A stretch of DNA of 64,000 nt from an uncultured Actinomycetes bacterium (GTDB lineage: Bacteria; Actinomycetota; Acidimicrobiia; Acidimicrobiales; RAAP-2): contig CAIKNP010000027.1 in the NCBI GenBank assembly GCA_903828785.1, positions 62,001 through 126,000 of the forward strand. Direction: 5' to 3'. The translations under genes were made by a program, and so were the position numbers. The notes under the pieces are model-generated. The model was not told the origin of the DNA. It did no database searches and was given only the letters and a program-made list of their open reading frames with translations. This document shows positions 45,647 to 54,806 of the stretch, in pieces (the stretch's first letter is position 1; each line of letters starts with the position of its first letter).

Positions 45647-47578
45647 GTGGCCGATAAGCCCAGAGGGTCGTCGAGCTATGGCGCGAGCGACATCACCGTT
45701 TTAGAGGGTCTTGAGCCGGTCCGTGTTCGACCCGGAATGTACATCGGATCCACTGGTCCCGCCGGTCTTCACCACCTGGTCTGGGAGGTCGTGGACAACG
45801 CGGTTGACGAGGCCATGGCGGGATACGCCACCCGTATTGATGTGAGCATTCTGAAGGATGGCAGTTGTCGCGTCATTGACGATGGTCGTGGTATCCCCGT
45901 CGACGAACACCCCCAGTACCCAGGCAAGTCGGCGGCGGAGATTGTTTTGACCGTCCTGCACGCCGGCGGAAAGTTTGGCGGCGAAGGCTACAAGGTTTCC
46001 GGCGGACTTCACGGCGTTGGTGTGTCGGTGGTCAACGCGCTTTCGGTCAAACTGCGGCTAGAAATCGATCGAAACGGCAAGCGCCACGAACTGAACTTCG
46101 CCGACGGTGGCAAGGTCCAAGGTCCGCTAAAGGTGACGGGCGACGCCCCACGGGGACGCAACGGAACGACGGTGACCTTTACCCCCGACGGGACCATATT
46201 TGAAGAAATCGACTTCCGGGCACAGACCATTGTCGAGCGTCTGCAGATCATGGCGTTTTTGAACAAGGGTCTGGAGATTCGATTCGAAGACGAGCGGGCC
46301 GGTCGTGAGATGAAGGAGTCCTTCAAGTACAGCGGCGGCATTGTCGACTACGTGAGACACCTGAACAACTCGAAAGAATCCTTGTTTCGCAAGGTGGGTT
46401 CCTACGAGCAAGCCGAAGAAGCACAGGAAGTAGAAGTGGCGTTCCAGTGGAACACGGGATACTACGAGAGCATCCACTCCTTCGCCAACGGCATCTCCAC
46501 CATTGAGGGTGGAATGCACGAGGAAGGTTTTCGCAAGGCCATCACTAACGTGCTGAACCGCTACGCGCGCAAGCGAAATCTTCTGAAAGAGAAGGACGAC
46601 AACCTCACTGGTGACGACATTCGAGAGGGCCTCACCGCCATCATCTCGGTGCACCTCGCCGAGCCGCAGTTCGAAGGTCAAACCAAGGGCAAGCTCGGTA
46701 ACGTGTCCATTCGCTCACTCGTCGAGCGCGCCACCAACGAAAAATTGGCCGAATGGCTCGAAGAAAACCCCAAGGAGGGTGGCCAAATTGTTGCCAAGGC
46801 CATTCAGGCCTCGAGGGCGCGTCTCGCCGCTCAGCAAGCCAAAGCCCTCACTCGTCGAAAGTCGGCACTGGATGGGGCTGGTCTGCCGGGGAAGCTCGTG
46901 GACTGCTCATCAAAGGAACCACGCGAGTGCGAACTCTTCATCGTTGAGGGTAACTCCGCCGGTGGTTCTGCCAAGGACGCTCGCAACCCGCGAAACCAGG
47001 CAATCTTGCCGATTCGCGGAAAGATTCTGAACGTTGAAAAAGCGCGAGCCGACAAAATTCTCAAGAACACCGAAATTCAAGCCCTGATCTCGGCCATTGG
47101 TGCTGGTGTGGAAGCCGACTTCGATGTCACCAAGATTCGCTACGACAAGATCATCCTCTTGGCGGACGCCGACGTCGACGGTAGCCACATTCGCACCCTG
47201 CTGCTGACCTTCTTCTACCGTCAAATGACCGAAATGGTGAACCAGGGGCACGTCTACGTAGCCCAACCACCCCTCTATTCGACCCTGGTGGGCAAGGAGA
47301 AGACCTACCTGCGTGATGACGCCGCTAAGGAGGCGTTCTTGCGGGAGAATCCGAACCACAAGAACGATTTCCAGCGACTCAAAGGTCTGGGTGAAATGGA
47401 CTTCGACGAACTCCGCGACACCACTATGGATCCCACGAAGCGAGCGCTGTTGCAGATCAACGTCGAGCAAGCCGCACTCGCGGACGAAGTTTGTTCAATT
47501 CTCATGGGGGACGACGTCCCCCAACGCCGTCACTTCATTCAAACCAACGCAAAGGATGTCCGTTTCCTCGACATCTAG
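45647..47578 (+). CDS. gyrB: DNA gyrase subunit B
   Basis: A 643-residue GyrB. It has an N-terminal GHKL ATPase (WEVVDNAVDEAMAGY, DDGRGIPVD, HAGGKFGGEGYKVSGGLHGVG), a transducer, and a Toprim domain with EGNSAGGSAKDARNPRNQAI and DADVDGSHIRTLLLTF. The C-terminal tail is IxxNAKDVRFLDI. The start is GTG 45647. GAAAGGA precedes. With GyrA it makes negative supercoils, and coumarins such as novobiocin bind the ATP site. Confidence 0.97.
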   Translation: MADKPRGSSSYGASDITVLEGLEPVRVRPGMYIGSTGPAGLHHLVWEVVDNAVDEAMAGYATRIDVSILKDGSCRVIDDGRGIPVDEHPQYPGKSAAEIVLTVLHAGGKFGGEGYKVSGGLHGVGVSVVNALSVKLRLEIDRNGKRHELNFADGGKVQGPLKVTGDAPRGRNGTTVTFTPDGTIFEEIDFRAQTIVERLQIMAFLNKGLEIRFEDERAGREMKESFKYSGGIVDYVRHLNNSKESLFRKVGSYEQAEEAQEVEVAFQWNTGYYESIHSFANGISTIEGGMHEEGFRKAITNVLNRYARKRNLLKEKDDNLTGDDIREGLTAIISVHLAEPQFEGQTKGKLGNVSIRSLVERATNEKLAEWLEENPKEGGQIVAKAIQASRARLAAQQAKALTRRKSALDGAGLPGKLVDCSSKEPRECELFIVEGNSAGGSAKDARNPRNQAILPIRGKILNVEKARADKILKNTEIQALISAIGAGVEADFDVTKIRYDKIILLADADVDGSHIRTLLLTFFYRQMTEMVNQGHVYVAQPPLYSTLVGKEKTYLRDDAAKEAFLRENPNHKNDFQRLKGLGEMDFDELRDTTMDPTKRALLQINVEQAALADEVCSILMGDDVPQRRHFIQTNAKDVRFLDI

Positions 47579-47597
47579 TCGAGAGGGATAAAAACTC

Positions 47598-50063
47598 ATG
47601 GCCCGCACCCCTAAAACCCCAGACACACCAAGCGACGAAGTTCTCGGTTACATCGAACCCATAGAGATCAATCTCGAGATGGAGCGCTCCTTCCTGGAGT
47701 ACTCAATGTCAGTGATTGTTTCGCGCGCCCTCCCGGACGCCCGCGATGGACTTAAGCCGGTGCACCGCCGCATCTTGTACTCCATGTTCGATCAGGGACT
47801 GCGTCCGGACCGACCCCACACCAAATGCGCCAAGGTGGTGGGCGAAGTTATGGGTACCTACCACCCCCACGGTGACGGCGCTATTTACGACGCCCTCGTT
47901 CGCATGGTGCAGGACTTCGCGATGCGCCACCCCTTGATCAGTGGTCACGGCAATTTCGGCGGTACGGGTCCGGACGAGGGCGCGGCCGCGATGCGCTACA
48001 CCGAGTGTCGTCTCGCGCCACTCGCACTCGAGCTTCTGGACTCCATCGACGAAGAGACCGTTGATTTTGAACCGAACTACGACAACTCGACGCAGCAGCC
48101 CACCGTCTTACCGGCTCGATTCCCCAACCTCTTAGTAAACGGATCACAGGGCATTGCCGTCGGTATGGCGACCAAGATTCCACCGCACAACCTCGGTGAG
48201 ACCATCGACGCCGTATTGCACCTGCTGGCCAACCCTGACGCCACCCCCGACGACCTAATGGCTTTCGTCAAGGGCCCCGACTTTCCGACGGGGGCTCAGA
48301 TACTGGGACGCCAGGGCATTATGGACGCCATTCGCACCGGTCGTGGATCAATCAAGATGCGCGCCGTGGCGGAAATTGAAGAGACGGCCAAGGATGTGCG
48401 CATCGTTGTCACCGAGTTCCCCTATGAAGTGTCGGTGGAATCAATCGAAGAGAAGATTTATGAATTGGTCAAGAACAACGAGATCGAGGGCATTGCCGAA
48501 GTACAGAACGACTCCGCGGGTCGCCAGGCGCGCCTCGTCATTCGTCTGAAGCGCGACGCCAACGCCAACGTGATCTTGAACAAGCTTTACAAGAACACCT
48601 CTCTGCAAACCACCTTCGCCGTCAACCAGCTGGCTCTCGTCGATGGGGTGCCACGCACACTGAACCTGGCCCAGGCGCTGAGTTGCTACATCGACCACCA
48701 GGTCGACGTGGTGACCCGTCGCACCCAGTTCCGTTTGCGAAAGGCGCAAGCCCGCGCCCATATCGTTGAAGGTCTGCTTAAGGCCATCGATATGCTCGAC
48801 GCCGTCATCGCGACCATTCGCAACTCGGATGACCGCGGAGCCGCTCGGATCTCACTTATGGCGTCACCCTTCGACTTCTCGGAAGAGCAGGCGAACCACA
48901 TTCTCGACATGACCCTGGGTCGCTTGACCCGGCTCGGTCGTAGTGAGCTTGAAGACGAAATGGCCAAACTGCGCGCTCTCATTGCGGAATTGCAGGAAAT
49001 CCTCTCGACCGACGCAAAGTTGCGCGCCGTGATCGCCGCGGAAATAACGGCCATTCGTGACAAGTTCGCTACGCCGCGAGTGACGGCCATAGTGAACGAC
49101 CCGGGTGAATTGGGCATGGAAGACCTCATTGATGATGAGGACGTAGTCATTACCATGACCCAGGCGGGGTACATCAAATCTGTTTCGGCGGACGCCTTCC
49201 GTACTCAGGCCCGCGGCGGACGCGGCGTCCAGGGGGCCAAGCTCAAAGAGGAAGACTTCGTTGAGCAGATTATCCACACCACGACGCACGCCTACTTGCT
49301 CTTGTTCTCCAACCTCGGACGGGTTTTCCGTCTGCGGGGTCACGAGATCCCAATTAAGGAACGCACCGCCAAGGGAACCGCCGTCGTCAACCTGCTCAAC
49401 CTGCAGCCCAACGAACGGGTTCAAGCCATCGTCGCTACCTACGACTTCCCCAAGGACAAGTTCCTGGTTTTCGGCACCGCCGACGGCACTGTCAAGAAGA
49501 CACCCTTTTCGGAGTACGACAAGTCTCGTCGAGAGGGATGGATTGCTATCAAACTGCGGCCCGGTGATGAGCTGGTACGCGTGGTGGCCACGAGCGGCAA
49601 CGATGACGTCATGATGGTGACCTATCGCGGTATGTCGATTCGCTTCAACGAGTCCGAAGTGCGCGAGATGGGGCGTGATTCAACTGGTGTACGCGGCATC
49701 AAGCTCAAAGATGACGACAAGGCGATCTCGCTCGACATTATTCGCGAAGACGCCGACCTCTTCCTGGTCACGGATACCGGTTTCGGAAAGCGCGTGAAGG
49801 TTGAGCGTTTTAATCGTCAAGGTCGAGGCGGCATGGGCGTTCGGGCCATCAAGCTGACAGCCGCCCGCGGTTTCGTGGTGGCCTCCTTCATGGTGCGTCT
49901 GAGTGACGAGATTCTGCTCGCTTCGAGTGGTGGGGTTCTTATTCGCACGGCAGTTCGTGAGGTGTCTTCGCAGGGGCGTGACGCTACCGGCGTGCGCGTG
50001 ATGAACCTGGACGACGGACACACGGTGGCGACCGCCGCCGCCGTGCCCACCGAAGACGAATAG
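47598..50063 (+). CDS. gyrA: DNA gyrase subunit A
   Basis: An 821-residue GyrA. The breakage-reunion domain carries the quinolone-resistance region HPHGDGAIYD (residues 89-98) and catalytic Tyr in MRYTECRLAP. The C-terminal beta-pinwheel begins with the GyrA box (QARGGRGVQG). The residue at the E. coli Ser83 position is Gly94, and Asp98 equals Asp87. It lies 19 bases after gyrB. A weak hairpin CGGCCC-TGA-GGGCCG follows at 50124-50138. Confidence 0.97.
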   Translation: MARTPKTPDTPSDEVLGYIEPIEINLEMERSFLEYSMSVIVSRALPDARDGLKPVHRRILYSMFDQGLRPDRPHTKCAKVVGEVMGTYHPHGDGAIYDALVRMVQDFAMRHPLISGHGNFGGTGPDEGAAAMRYTECRLAPLALELLDSIDEETVDFEPNYDNSTQQPTVLPARFPNLLVNGSQGIAVGMATKIPPHNLGETIDAVLHLLANPDATPDDLMAFVKGPDFPTGAQILGRQGIMDAIRTGRGSIKMRAVAEIEETAKDVRIVVTEFPYEVSVESIEEKIYELVKNNEIEGIAEVQNDSAGRQARLVIRLKRDANANVILNKLYKNTSLQTTFAVNQLALVDGVPRTLNLAQALSCYIDHQVDVVTRRTQFRLRKAQARAHIVEGLLKAIDMLDAVIATIRNSDDRGAARISLMASPFDFSEEQANHILDMTLGRLTRLGRSELEDEMAKLRALIAELQEILSTDAKLRAVIAAEITAIRDKFATPRVTAIVNDPGELGMEDLIDDEDVVITMTQAGYIKSVSADAFRTQARGGRGVQGAKLKEEDFVEQIIHTTTHAYLLLFSNLGRVFRLRGHEIPIKERTAKGTAVVNLLNLQPNERVQAIVATYDFPKDKFLVFGTADGTVKKTPFSEYDKSRREGWIAIKLRPGDELVRVVATSGNDDVMMVTYRGMSIRFNESEVREMGRDSTGVRGIKLKDDDKAISLDIIREDADLFLVTDTGFGKRVKVERFNRQGRGGMGVRAIKLTAARGFVVASFMVRLSDEILLASSGGVLIRTAVREVSSQGRDATGVRVMNLDDGHTVATAAAVPTEDE

Positions 50064-50123
50064 TCGGACACTTCTGGGCCGCGGTCGGTGGTGATTCTCA
50101 CCGAGACCACAGCACAGAATTTC

Positions 50124-50138
50124 CGGCCCTGAGGGCCG
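50124..50138 (+). terminator. Weak hairpin after gyrA
   Basis: CGGCCC-TGA-GGGCCG, 6-bp GC stem, followed by ATTGTT. It is a possible weak terminator or pause site 60 bases after gyrA. Confidence 0.4.
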
Positions 50139-50177
50139 ATTGTTCAGCGTGAGGGTCTTGGTCGTATCATTGGGAGC

Positions 50178-50279
50178 ATGAATCCCCTTTCGGTAGTGAC
50201 ATCGCCACGTCACCGCACCACCATTCGACGGGGTGGGCTCAATAGCTGGCGCCCTTTCGCTACCCGCCCAGGGCGCTAA
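50178..50279 (+). CDS. 33-codon upstream ORF before ABC-F gene, possible leader peptide
   Basis: An ORF of 33 codons (ATG 50178, TAA 50277-50279) whose stop directly abuts the GTG start of the ABC-F gene (TAAGTG). The peptide is rich in Arg, Thr and Pro (MNPLSVVTSPRHRTTI...). GGGAG lies a few bases before its ATG. Such direct adjacency suggests translational coupling or attenuation, as with regulatory leader ORFs of several ABC-F genes. It could also be chance, because only conservation would prove translation. Confidence 0.4.
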   Translation: MNPLSVVTSPRHRTTIRRGGLNSWRPFATRPGR

Positions 50280-51878
50280 GTGCTTATCGTTCGAGACTTA
50301 GGGATCGAGATCGGCGCGCGCCGTATCCTCGAACCCGTCTCCTTTACCGTCGGCAACGGGGAGAAAGTGGGGCTGGTCGGGCGCAACGGCGCTGGCAAAT
50401 CCACCCTGCTGTCGGTCCTCCTCCTCCACACCCCCGAACACCTGCGCGTCAGCGGCCAGGTACAACACCAGGGGCGCGTCGCCCACTTGCCCCAGGAGCC
50501 CGTCGCGGGTGGCCTGGGGGTTGAACCCATTGGCCTAAGTCACGTTCTCAGCGCCCGGGGGATCGACCGGCTCGACGCCGACATGCAGCACGCTCGTCAC
50601 GAGTTGGCGGCCAACCCCACCGACGAGACCATCGAGCGCTTCACGGCACTCGAGGAGGCATTCCGGGAAGCCGGGGGCTACGAAGCCGAATCCGAGGTGG
50701 CGCGCCTCGCCGACGGTTTAGGGCTGGCCCAAGATCTCCTCCTCGAAGACCTCGACTCACTTTCGGGTGGTCAGCGTCGCCGCGTTGATTTGATGCGTGT
50801 TCTGTACGAACAGCCCGAGACCATGGTCTTGGACGAACCAACCAACCACCTCGACAAAGCGGCCAAGCGTTGGCTCTTTGACGAATTAGACAAATTTCGT
50901 GGGACGGTGCTGGTCATTAGTCACGACTTGCCCCTGCTCGACAAATCCATCGACCGTGTGCTCTCCCTACGCGAAGGTCAGCTGCGGGAGTACAAGGGGA
51001 ACTACACGAAGTTTCTGCAACAAGAAGAGGAGCGCCGCCTGAGCGAAGAGAAGCTCGCGATGCACCAGGACGAGAAAATTAAGAAGATGAAGGGCTTGGC
51101 CGACTCCATGCGTGGTCAGACCGAGGCTCGCGCCCGCTTGGCCAAGGTACTCGACCGCAAGGTGGAAAAGCTCGTCGACAACCGAGTTGAGGTAACCAAG
51201 GCTGAAAAGAAGGTCACCTTCCGCCTCCCCCAGCCCCCCCGAAGTGGCGACGTGCCAATGACGGTAGAGAACGTCGCCGTCTCCTACGGCGACCTCGAGG
51301 TTTTACGGAACGTGAATTTCATCACCCGCCGGGGAGACCGCATCGTGATTGTGGGTCGTAACGGCGCCGGCAAGTCGTCGCTCTTGCGTTGTCTGGCGGG
51401 CACCCAAAAGAACTTCGGTGGTGCCGTGAAGTTCGGAGCCAACGTGGCGGTGGGATACTTTGCCCAGGAACACGAGCAGCTGGACTTTTCGCGCAGCGTG
51501 CTTGATCACTTGGAGAACGCCACCGTGCAGACCGAAGTTCAGCGTCGGGCCCTGCTCGGAGCCTTCGGCCTGAAGGGTTCGGCGGCCAACCAGCTGCCCG
51601 GCACCCTTTCGGGTGGTGAACGAGCGAAGTTGGCCCTGGCCATCTTGGCCGCCTCGGACGCCAATCTTCTTCTGCTCGACGAACCAACGAACAACCTGGA
51701 TCCCGCCAGCGTGCTCGCCCTGGGCGAGATGATGGGACAGTGGAAGGGCACCATCGTCGCCGTGAGTCACGAACGAGACTTCGTCGAGGCCCTCAAGCCC
51801 ACCCACGCCGTCTTATTGCCCGAGGAGTATTTCGACTTGTGGAGTGATGACTACATGGACATGATCGAGCGTCGCTAG
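50280..51878 (+). CDS. ABC-F family ATPase (ribosome-associated)
   Basis: A 532-residue protein with two ABC domains and no membrane segment. Domain 1: GRNGAGKSTLLSVL, LSGGQRRRVDLMRV, TMVLDEPTNHLD. An interdomain linker rich in Lys/Glu (about 240-310, EKLAMHQDEKIKKM) is the P-site tRNA-interaction motif region. Domain 2: GRNGAGKSSLLRCL, LSGGERAKLALAIL, LLLLDEPTNNLD. ABC-F proteins act on the ribosome, either easing stalls (EttA, Uup) or giving antibiotic protection. It starts at GTG 50280, with AGGG as a weak ribosome site. Which subclass it belongs to cannot be decided by eye. Confidence 0.93.
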   Translation: MLIVRDLGIEIGARRILEPVSFTVGNGEKVGLVGRNGAGKSTLLSVLLLHTPEHLRVSGQVQHQGRVAHLPQEPVAGGLGVEPIGLSHVLSARGIDRLDADMQHARHELAANPTDETIERFTALEEAFREAGGYEAESEVARLADGLGLAQDLLLEDLDSLSGGQRRRVDLMRVLYEQPETMVLDEPTNHLDKAAKRWLFDELDKFRGTVLVISHDLPLLDKSIDRVLSLREGQLREYKGNYTKFLQQEEERRLSEEKLAMHQDEKIKKMKGLADSMRGQTEARARLAKVLDRKVEKLVDNRVEVTKAEKKVTFRLPQPPRSGDVPMTVENVAVSYGDLEVLRNVNFITRRGDRIVIVGRNGAGKSSLLRCLAGTQKNFGGAVKFGANVAVGYFAQEHEQLDFSRSVLDHLENATVQTEVQRRALLGAFGLKGSAANQLPGTLSGGERAKLALAILAASDANLLLLDEPTNNLDPASVLALGEMMGQWKGTIVAVSHERDFVEALKPTHAVLLPEEYFDLWSDDYMDMIERR

Positions 51879-51927
51879 AGTCCTCGAGGCGTATTCGCTA
51901 GTGTGGCGTCATACTCCGAGGAGAACC

Positions 51928-52602
51928 ATGACGTCACGTCCACAGCGAATCGACTACTTTCCACTCGAACAAATGGGTGAAGATGAGCGTGCCGTACTGG
52001 AGCGCTGCGCTGTCGAGGGCACCCCTCGACCCGAATCAATGGCGGTGCGGGCCCACAGTGACGCCGCTTTTTGGTCCTTCGACTACGCCTGGAACCGACT
52101 GTTTCGAGAAGGGGTGGTGCCCCACGAACTAAAGGAGTTGTGTCGCGTCTACGTCTCGCGCAGCGTCAAGTGTGAATACTGCGGAAACCAGCGTTCCGAC
52201 GCGGCCCGGGCGTCGGGCCTGAATGAGGGAAAACTTGACGAACTGATTAACTTCGAATCGTCCTCGACGTACAACGAACGCGAAAAGGCCGCCCTCTCCT
52301 ACGCCGAAGCGATTACCTGGCGACTCGACCCCGACGACGCGTTCTGGGAGCGCCTCAAGCGACACTTCACTGCGGAAGAACTCGTGGAGTTAGCGGGCTT
52401 TATTTCACTCACCATGGGACAACAGAGCTGGATACGTCTGCTCAACATCGATCACCACCAAGTCATGTCGGGCACCGCGGCTTCGATGGCCCCGGGCTTC
52501 ACGACGAGTGAGGAAGCGCAAGCGACCCGCGAGAGTGAGCAGTACTGGGCGGCGTCGGCTCACTCGAAGCCGGTGTACCAGGGCGAGGTTCTCGGCGGGT
52601 AA
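51928..52602 (+). CDS. Carboxymuconolactone decarboxylase/AhpD-like protein
   Basis: A 224-residue protein of the CMD/AhpD-like fold. The redox-type motif is CEYCGNQRSDAARA near residue 88, giving CxxC plus a downstream basic helix. ERDAALSYAEAITW-like helices follow (EREKAALSYAEAITWRLD). Proteins with this motif are peroxidase-related disulfide reductants or decarboxylases. ATG 51928 is preceded by GAGGAG. Its 3' end overlaps the convergent glycosyltransferase gene by 43 bases. Function uncertain. Confidence 0.8.
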   Translation: MTSRPQRIDYFPLEQMGEDERAVLERCAVEGTPRPESMAVRAHSDAAFWSFDYAWNRLFREGVVPHELKELCRVYVSRSVKCEYCGNQRSDAARASGLNEGKLDELINFESSSTYNEREKAALSYAEAITWRLDPDDAFWERLKRHFTAEELVELAGFISLTMGQQSWIRLLNIDHHQVMSGTAASMAPGFTTSEEAQATRESEQYWAASAHSKPVYQGEVLGG

Positions 52603-54728
52603 GCCAACTCGAAGAGGCCGTGCTGCAAGGAAAGATTGGGGTTGTAGTAGGGGTCGCGGGCGATTTCGAAGCCCCACTCGTCACGAACCCTGGTCGCCTC
52701 GGTCATGAGGCGGCGGTACTTGTGGTCCTCGACGTCGTTACCGCGTGACACCGATTCGTAGTGAATCAACTGGGCGTGGGGGGTGTAGCTCACCTTCAAA
52801 CCACTGCGCTGCACTTTCAGGCAGAAGTCGATGTCGTTAAAGGCCACTCGCAGTTCTTCACTCAATCCGCCTACGCGGTCCCAGGTTTCACGACGAACAA
52901 CAATGCACGCCGCCGTGCAGGCCTGGAACTCCGAAGCGAGTGCCAGCCGCCCGAAGTAGCCAAAGTCGGCTTGGTCACGAAACTGACCAACGTGGGCCGC
53001 GAGTCCCTGGGGCCCCAACACCACGCCGGCGTGCTGGATTCGACCATCGGGGTAGAGCAGTTTGGCCCCGACCAGACCGATGCCGGGTTGCCAGAGCTGG
53101 GCGACCATCGCCGAGAGCCAGTCGGGCGTAATCACCGTGGTGTCGTCGTTCAGCAGGCAGAGAATCTCACCACGGCAGTGGGGCACGGCGGCGTTGTGCA
53201 GCGCCGAGTAATCAAAGGGACTGTCGTCGCGAAGGACTCGAATCTGATCACCCATGGCCGCGAAGAAGGCCAGCGTCTCGGGCTTGGTCGAGCCGTTGTC
53301 AATGATCACAATCTCGTAGTTCGGGTAGGTCGTTTCGGCGAGCACGCTGCGCACGCAATCGTGCAAGTATTTTCCATCGCGGGTGGGTATCAGAATTGAT
53401 ACCAGGGGTGGCTGGGGCGGCAAGGCGAAAAAGACGTCGGCGAAGCCGGTACCCGCTACCTCGCGAACCTCGGCGTCAACGCCGCGACGACGCATGGCTT
53501 CTTGGACGCATCGCCTTCCGGCGGTGAGTGCCCAGGGCTTGGCTTCGGAGGTCTGCGAGGTTGATCCGGCATGGCTGCGCCAGTGGTAGAGCACGTGCGG
53601 AATGTGGATAATGCTTCGTCGGTCCACGACCTCACTGACCCGCAGCACGAGGTCCCAGTCCTGGGCCCCGTCAAACTCACTGCGCAGACCACCCAGCTGC
53701 GTCACCAAGTCCCGGCGGACGGTCGTGAGGTGGCAGACGTAGTTCTGGCCGAGCAACAAGAGGGGATCGAAGTCGCTCTTGAAGTAGGGCATGAATACTT
53801 CGTTGGCTTCGTTGAGTTTGTCCTCGTCGGAGTAGAGAAGCGTGGCGTCCGGTCGCTCGTTGATCGACAGGACCACGCGTAGTAGGGCGTGCTCCACGAT
53901 GGTGTCGTCGTGGTCCATGAAGACCAACCACTCACCGCGGGCCGCTTCGATGGCCGAATTCGTCGCGGCGGAAATATTGCCGTTCTCACTGCGTCGTACG
54001 AGGCGAATCCGATCATCCGCCGCGGCGTAACGTTCAATAATGGCCCGCACCTCAGCGTCGGGTGAACAGTCGTCGGCGATGACCAGTTCCCAGTTGGGGT
54101 AGATCTGCTGGCGAATCGAGTCGATTGCTTCGCGCAAAAAGTCGTGGTTGGTGTTGTAGGTGGCCATGACCACCGAGAGCAAGGGGCGCTGATCCAGCAA
54201 GACCATCTGGCGGGTGGGGTGCGCGCGCACCTCGTCGGTCACTAGTCGGTAGCTGAGGGCCCAGGCCGCGTAGGAATTGGCTTCCAGGCGGGGACTCTGG
54301 CGGCCGGCGTTACCACGGATGAGTACTTTTCCGGCGTGGACCAACATCGCGAGACCGCGTCGAAGGAAGAAGAAGCGCACCGCCCACTTCCGCGAGCCCC
54401 CGCGGGCCAAGTCCTCCGAGGGACTGGTTGGGAGGTTTTGGGTGGGAACCGCCAAGGCCGTGCCGTAAATCATGGGCGCGCGCTTGAGGCGACGACGAAG
54501 TCCCCGTTCGAGAACGTTGGTGGCTTTGATGAGGAGCACCATGAGGGGGTAGAGACGTGATTCAGTGATGCTGCGAAACTGCGCGGCGATTATCTGATTG
54601 TGCCCCGACTCCAGCTCGTAGACCTTGGCCATCTCGCGCAAGACGGTAACTTCTTCGGAGCGCAGGGTGTGCGCATTGTGCTCCGCCGCGAAGTCACTAC
54701 CCTCGTTGTTGCTCGCTGTGGTCATCAC
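52560..54728 (-). CDS. Tandem GT2 glycosyltransferase
   Basis: A 722-residue protein with two family-2 glycosyltransferase domains. Domain 1 (about 183-330) begins LLSVVMATYNTNHDF and has the DHDD metal/nucleotide region. Domain 2 (about 440-640) begins PPLVSILIPTRDG and has CLLNDDTTVI. The first 180 residues are a helical part without family marks. Such double enzymes build rhamnan, O-antigen or cell-wall galactan-type glycans. There is no signal peptide. The next gene upstream is a YfhO-like membrane protein, suggesting a surface glycan function. The start at 54728 has two Met in a row. Confidence 0.88.
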   Translation of the reverse strand: MMTTASNNEGSDFAAEHNAHTLRSEEVTVLREMAKVYELESGHNQIIAAQFRSITESRLYPLMVLLIKATNVLERGLRRRLKRAPMIYGTALAVPTQNLPTSPSEDLARGGSRKWAVRFFFLRRGLAMLVHAGKVLIRGNAGRQSPRLEANSYAAWALSYRLVTDEVRAHPTRQMVLLDQRPLLSVVMATYNTNHDFLREAIDSIRQQIYPNWELVIADDCSPDAEVRAIIERYAAADDRIRLVRRSENGNISAATNSAIEAARGEWLVFMDHDDTIVEHALLRVVLSINERPDATLLYSDEDKLNEANEVFMPYFKSDFDPLLLLGQNYVCHLTTVRRDLVTQLGGLRSEFDGAQDWDLVLRVSEVVDRRSIIHIPHVLYHWRSHAGSTSQTSEAKPWALTAGRRCVQEAMRRRGVDAEVREVAGTGFADVFFALPPQPPLVSILIPTRDGKYLHDCVRSVLAETTYPNYEIVIIDNGSTKPETLAFFAAMGDQIRVLRDDSPFDYSALHNAAVPHCRGEILCLLNDDTTVITPDWLSAMVAQLWQPGIGLVGAKLLYPDGRIQHAGVVLGPQGLAAHVGQFRDQADFGYFGRLALASEFQACTAACIVVRRETWDRVGGLSEELRVAFNDIDFCLKVQRSGLKVSYTPHAQLIHYESVSRGNDVEDHKYRRLMTEATRVRDEWGFEIARDPYYNPNLSLQHGLFELAYPPRTSPWYTGFE

Positions 54729-54806
54729 GAGATCCCTTCAGTGAGGGTGTGAGACCCTCGGTGACTGTGATAATTCTAGTTCGCCACTCTTGGTGACCCC
54801 GGACAG

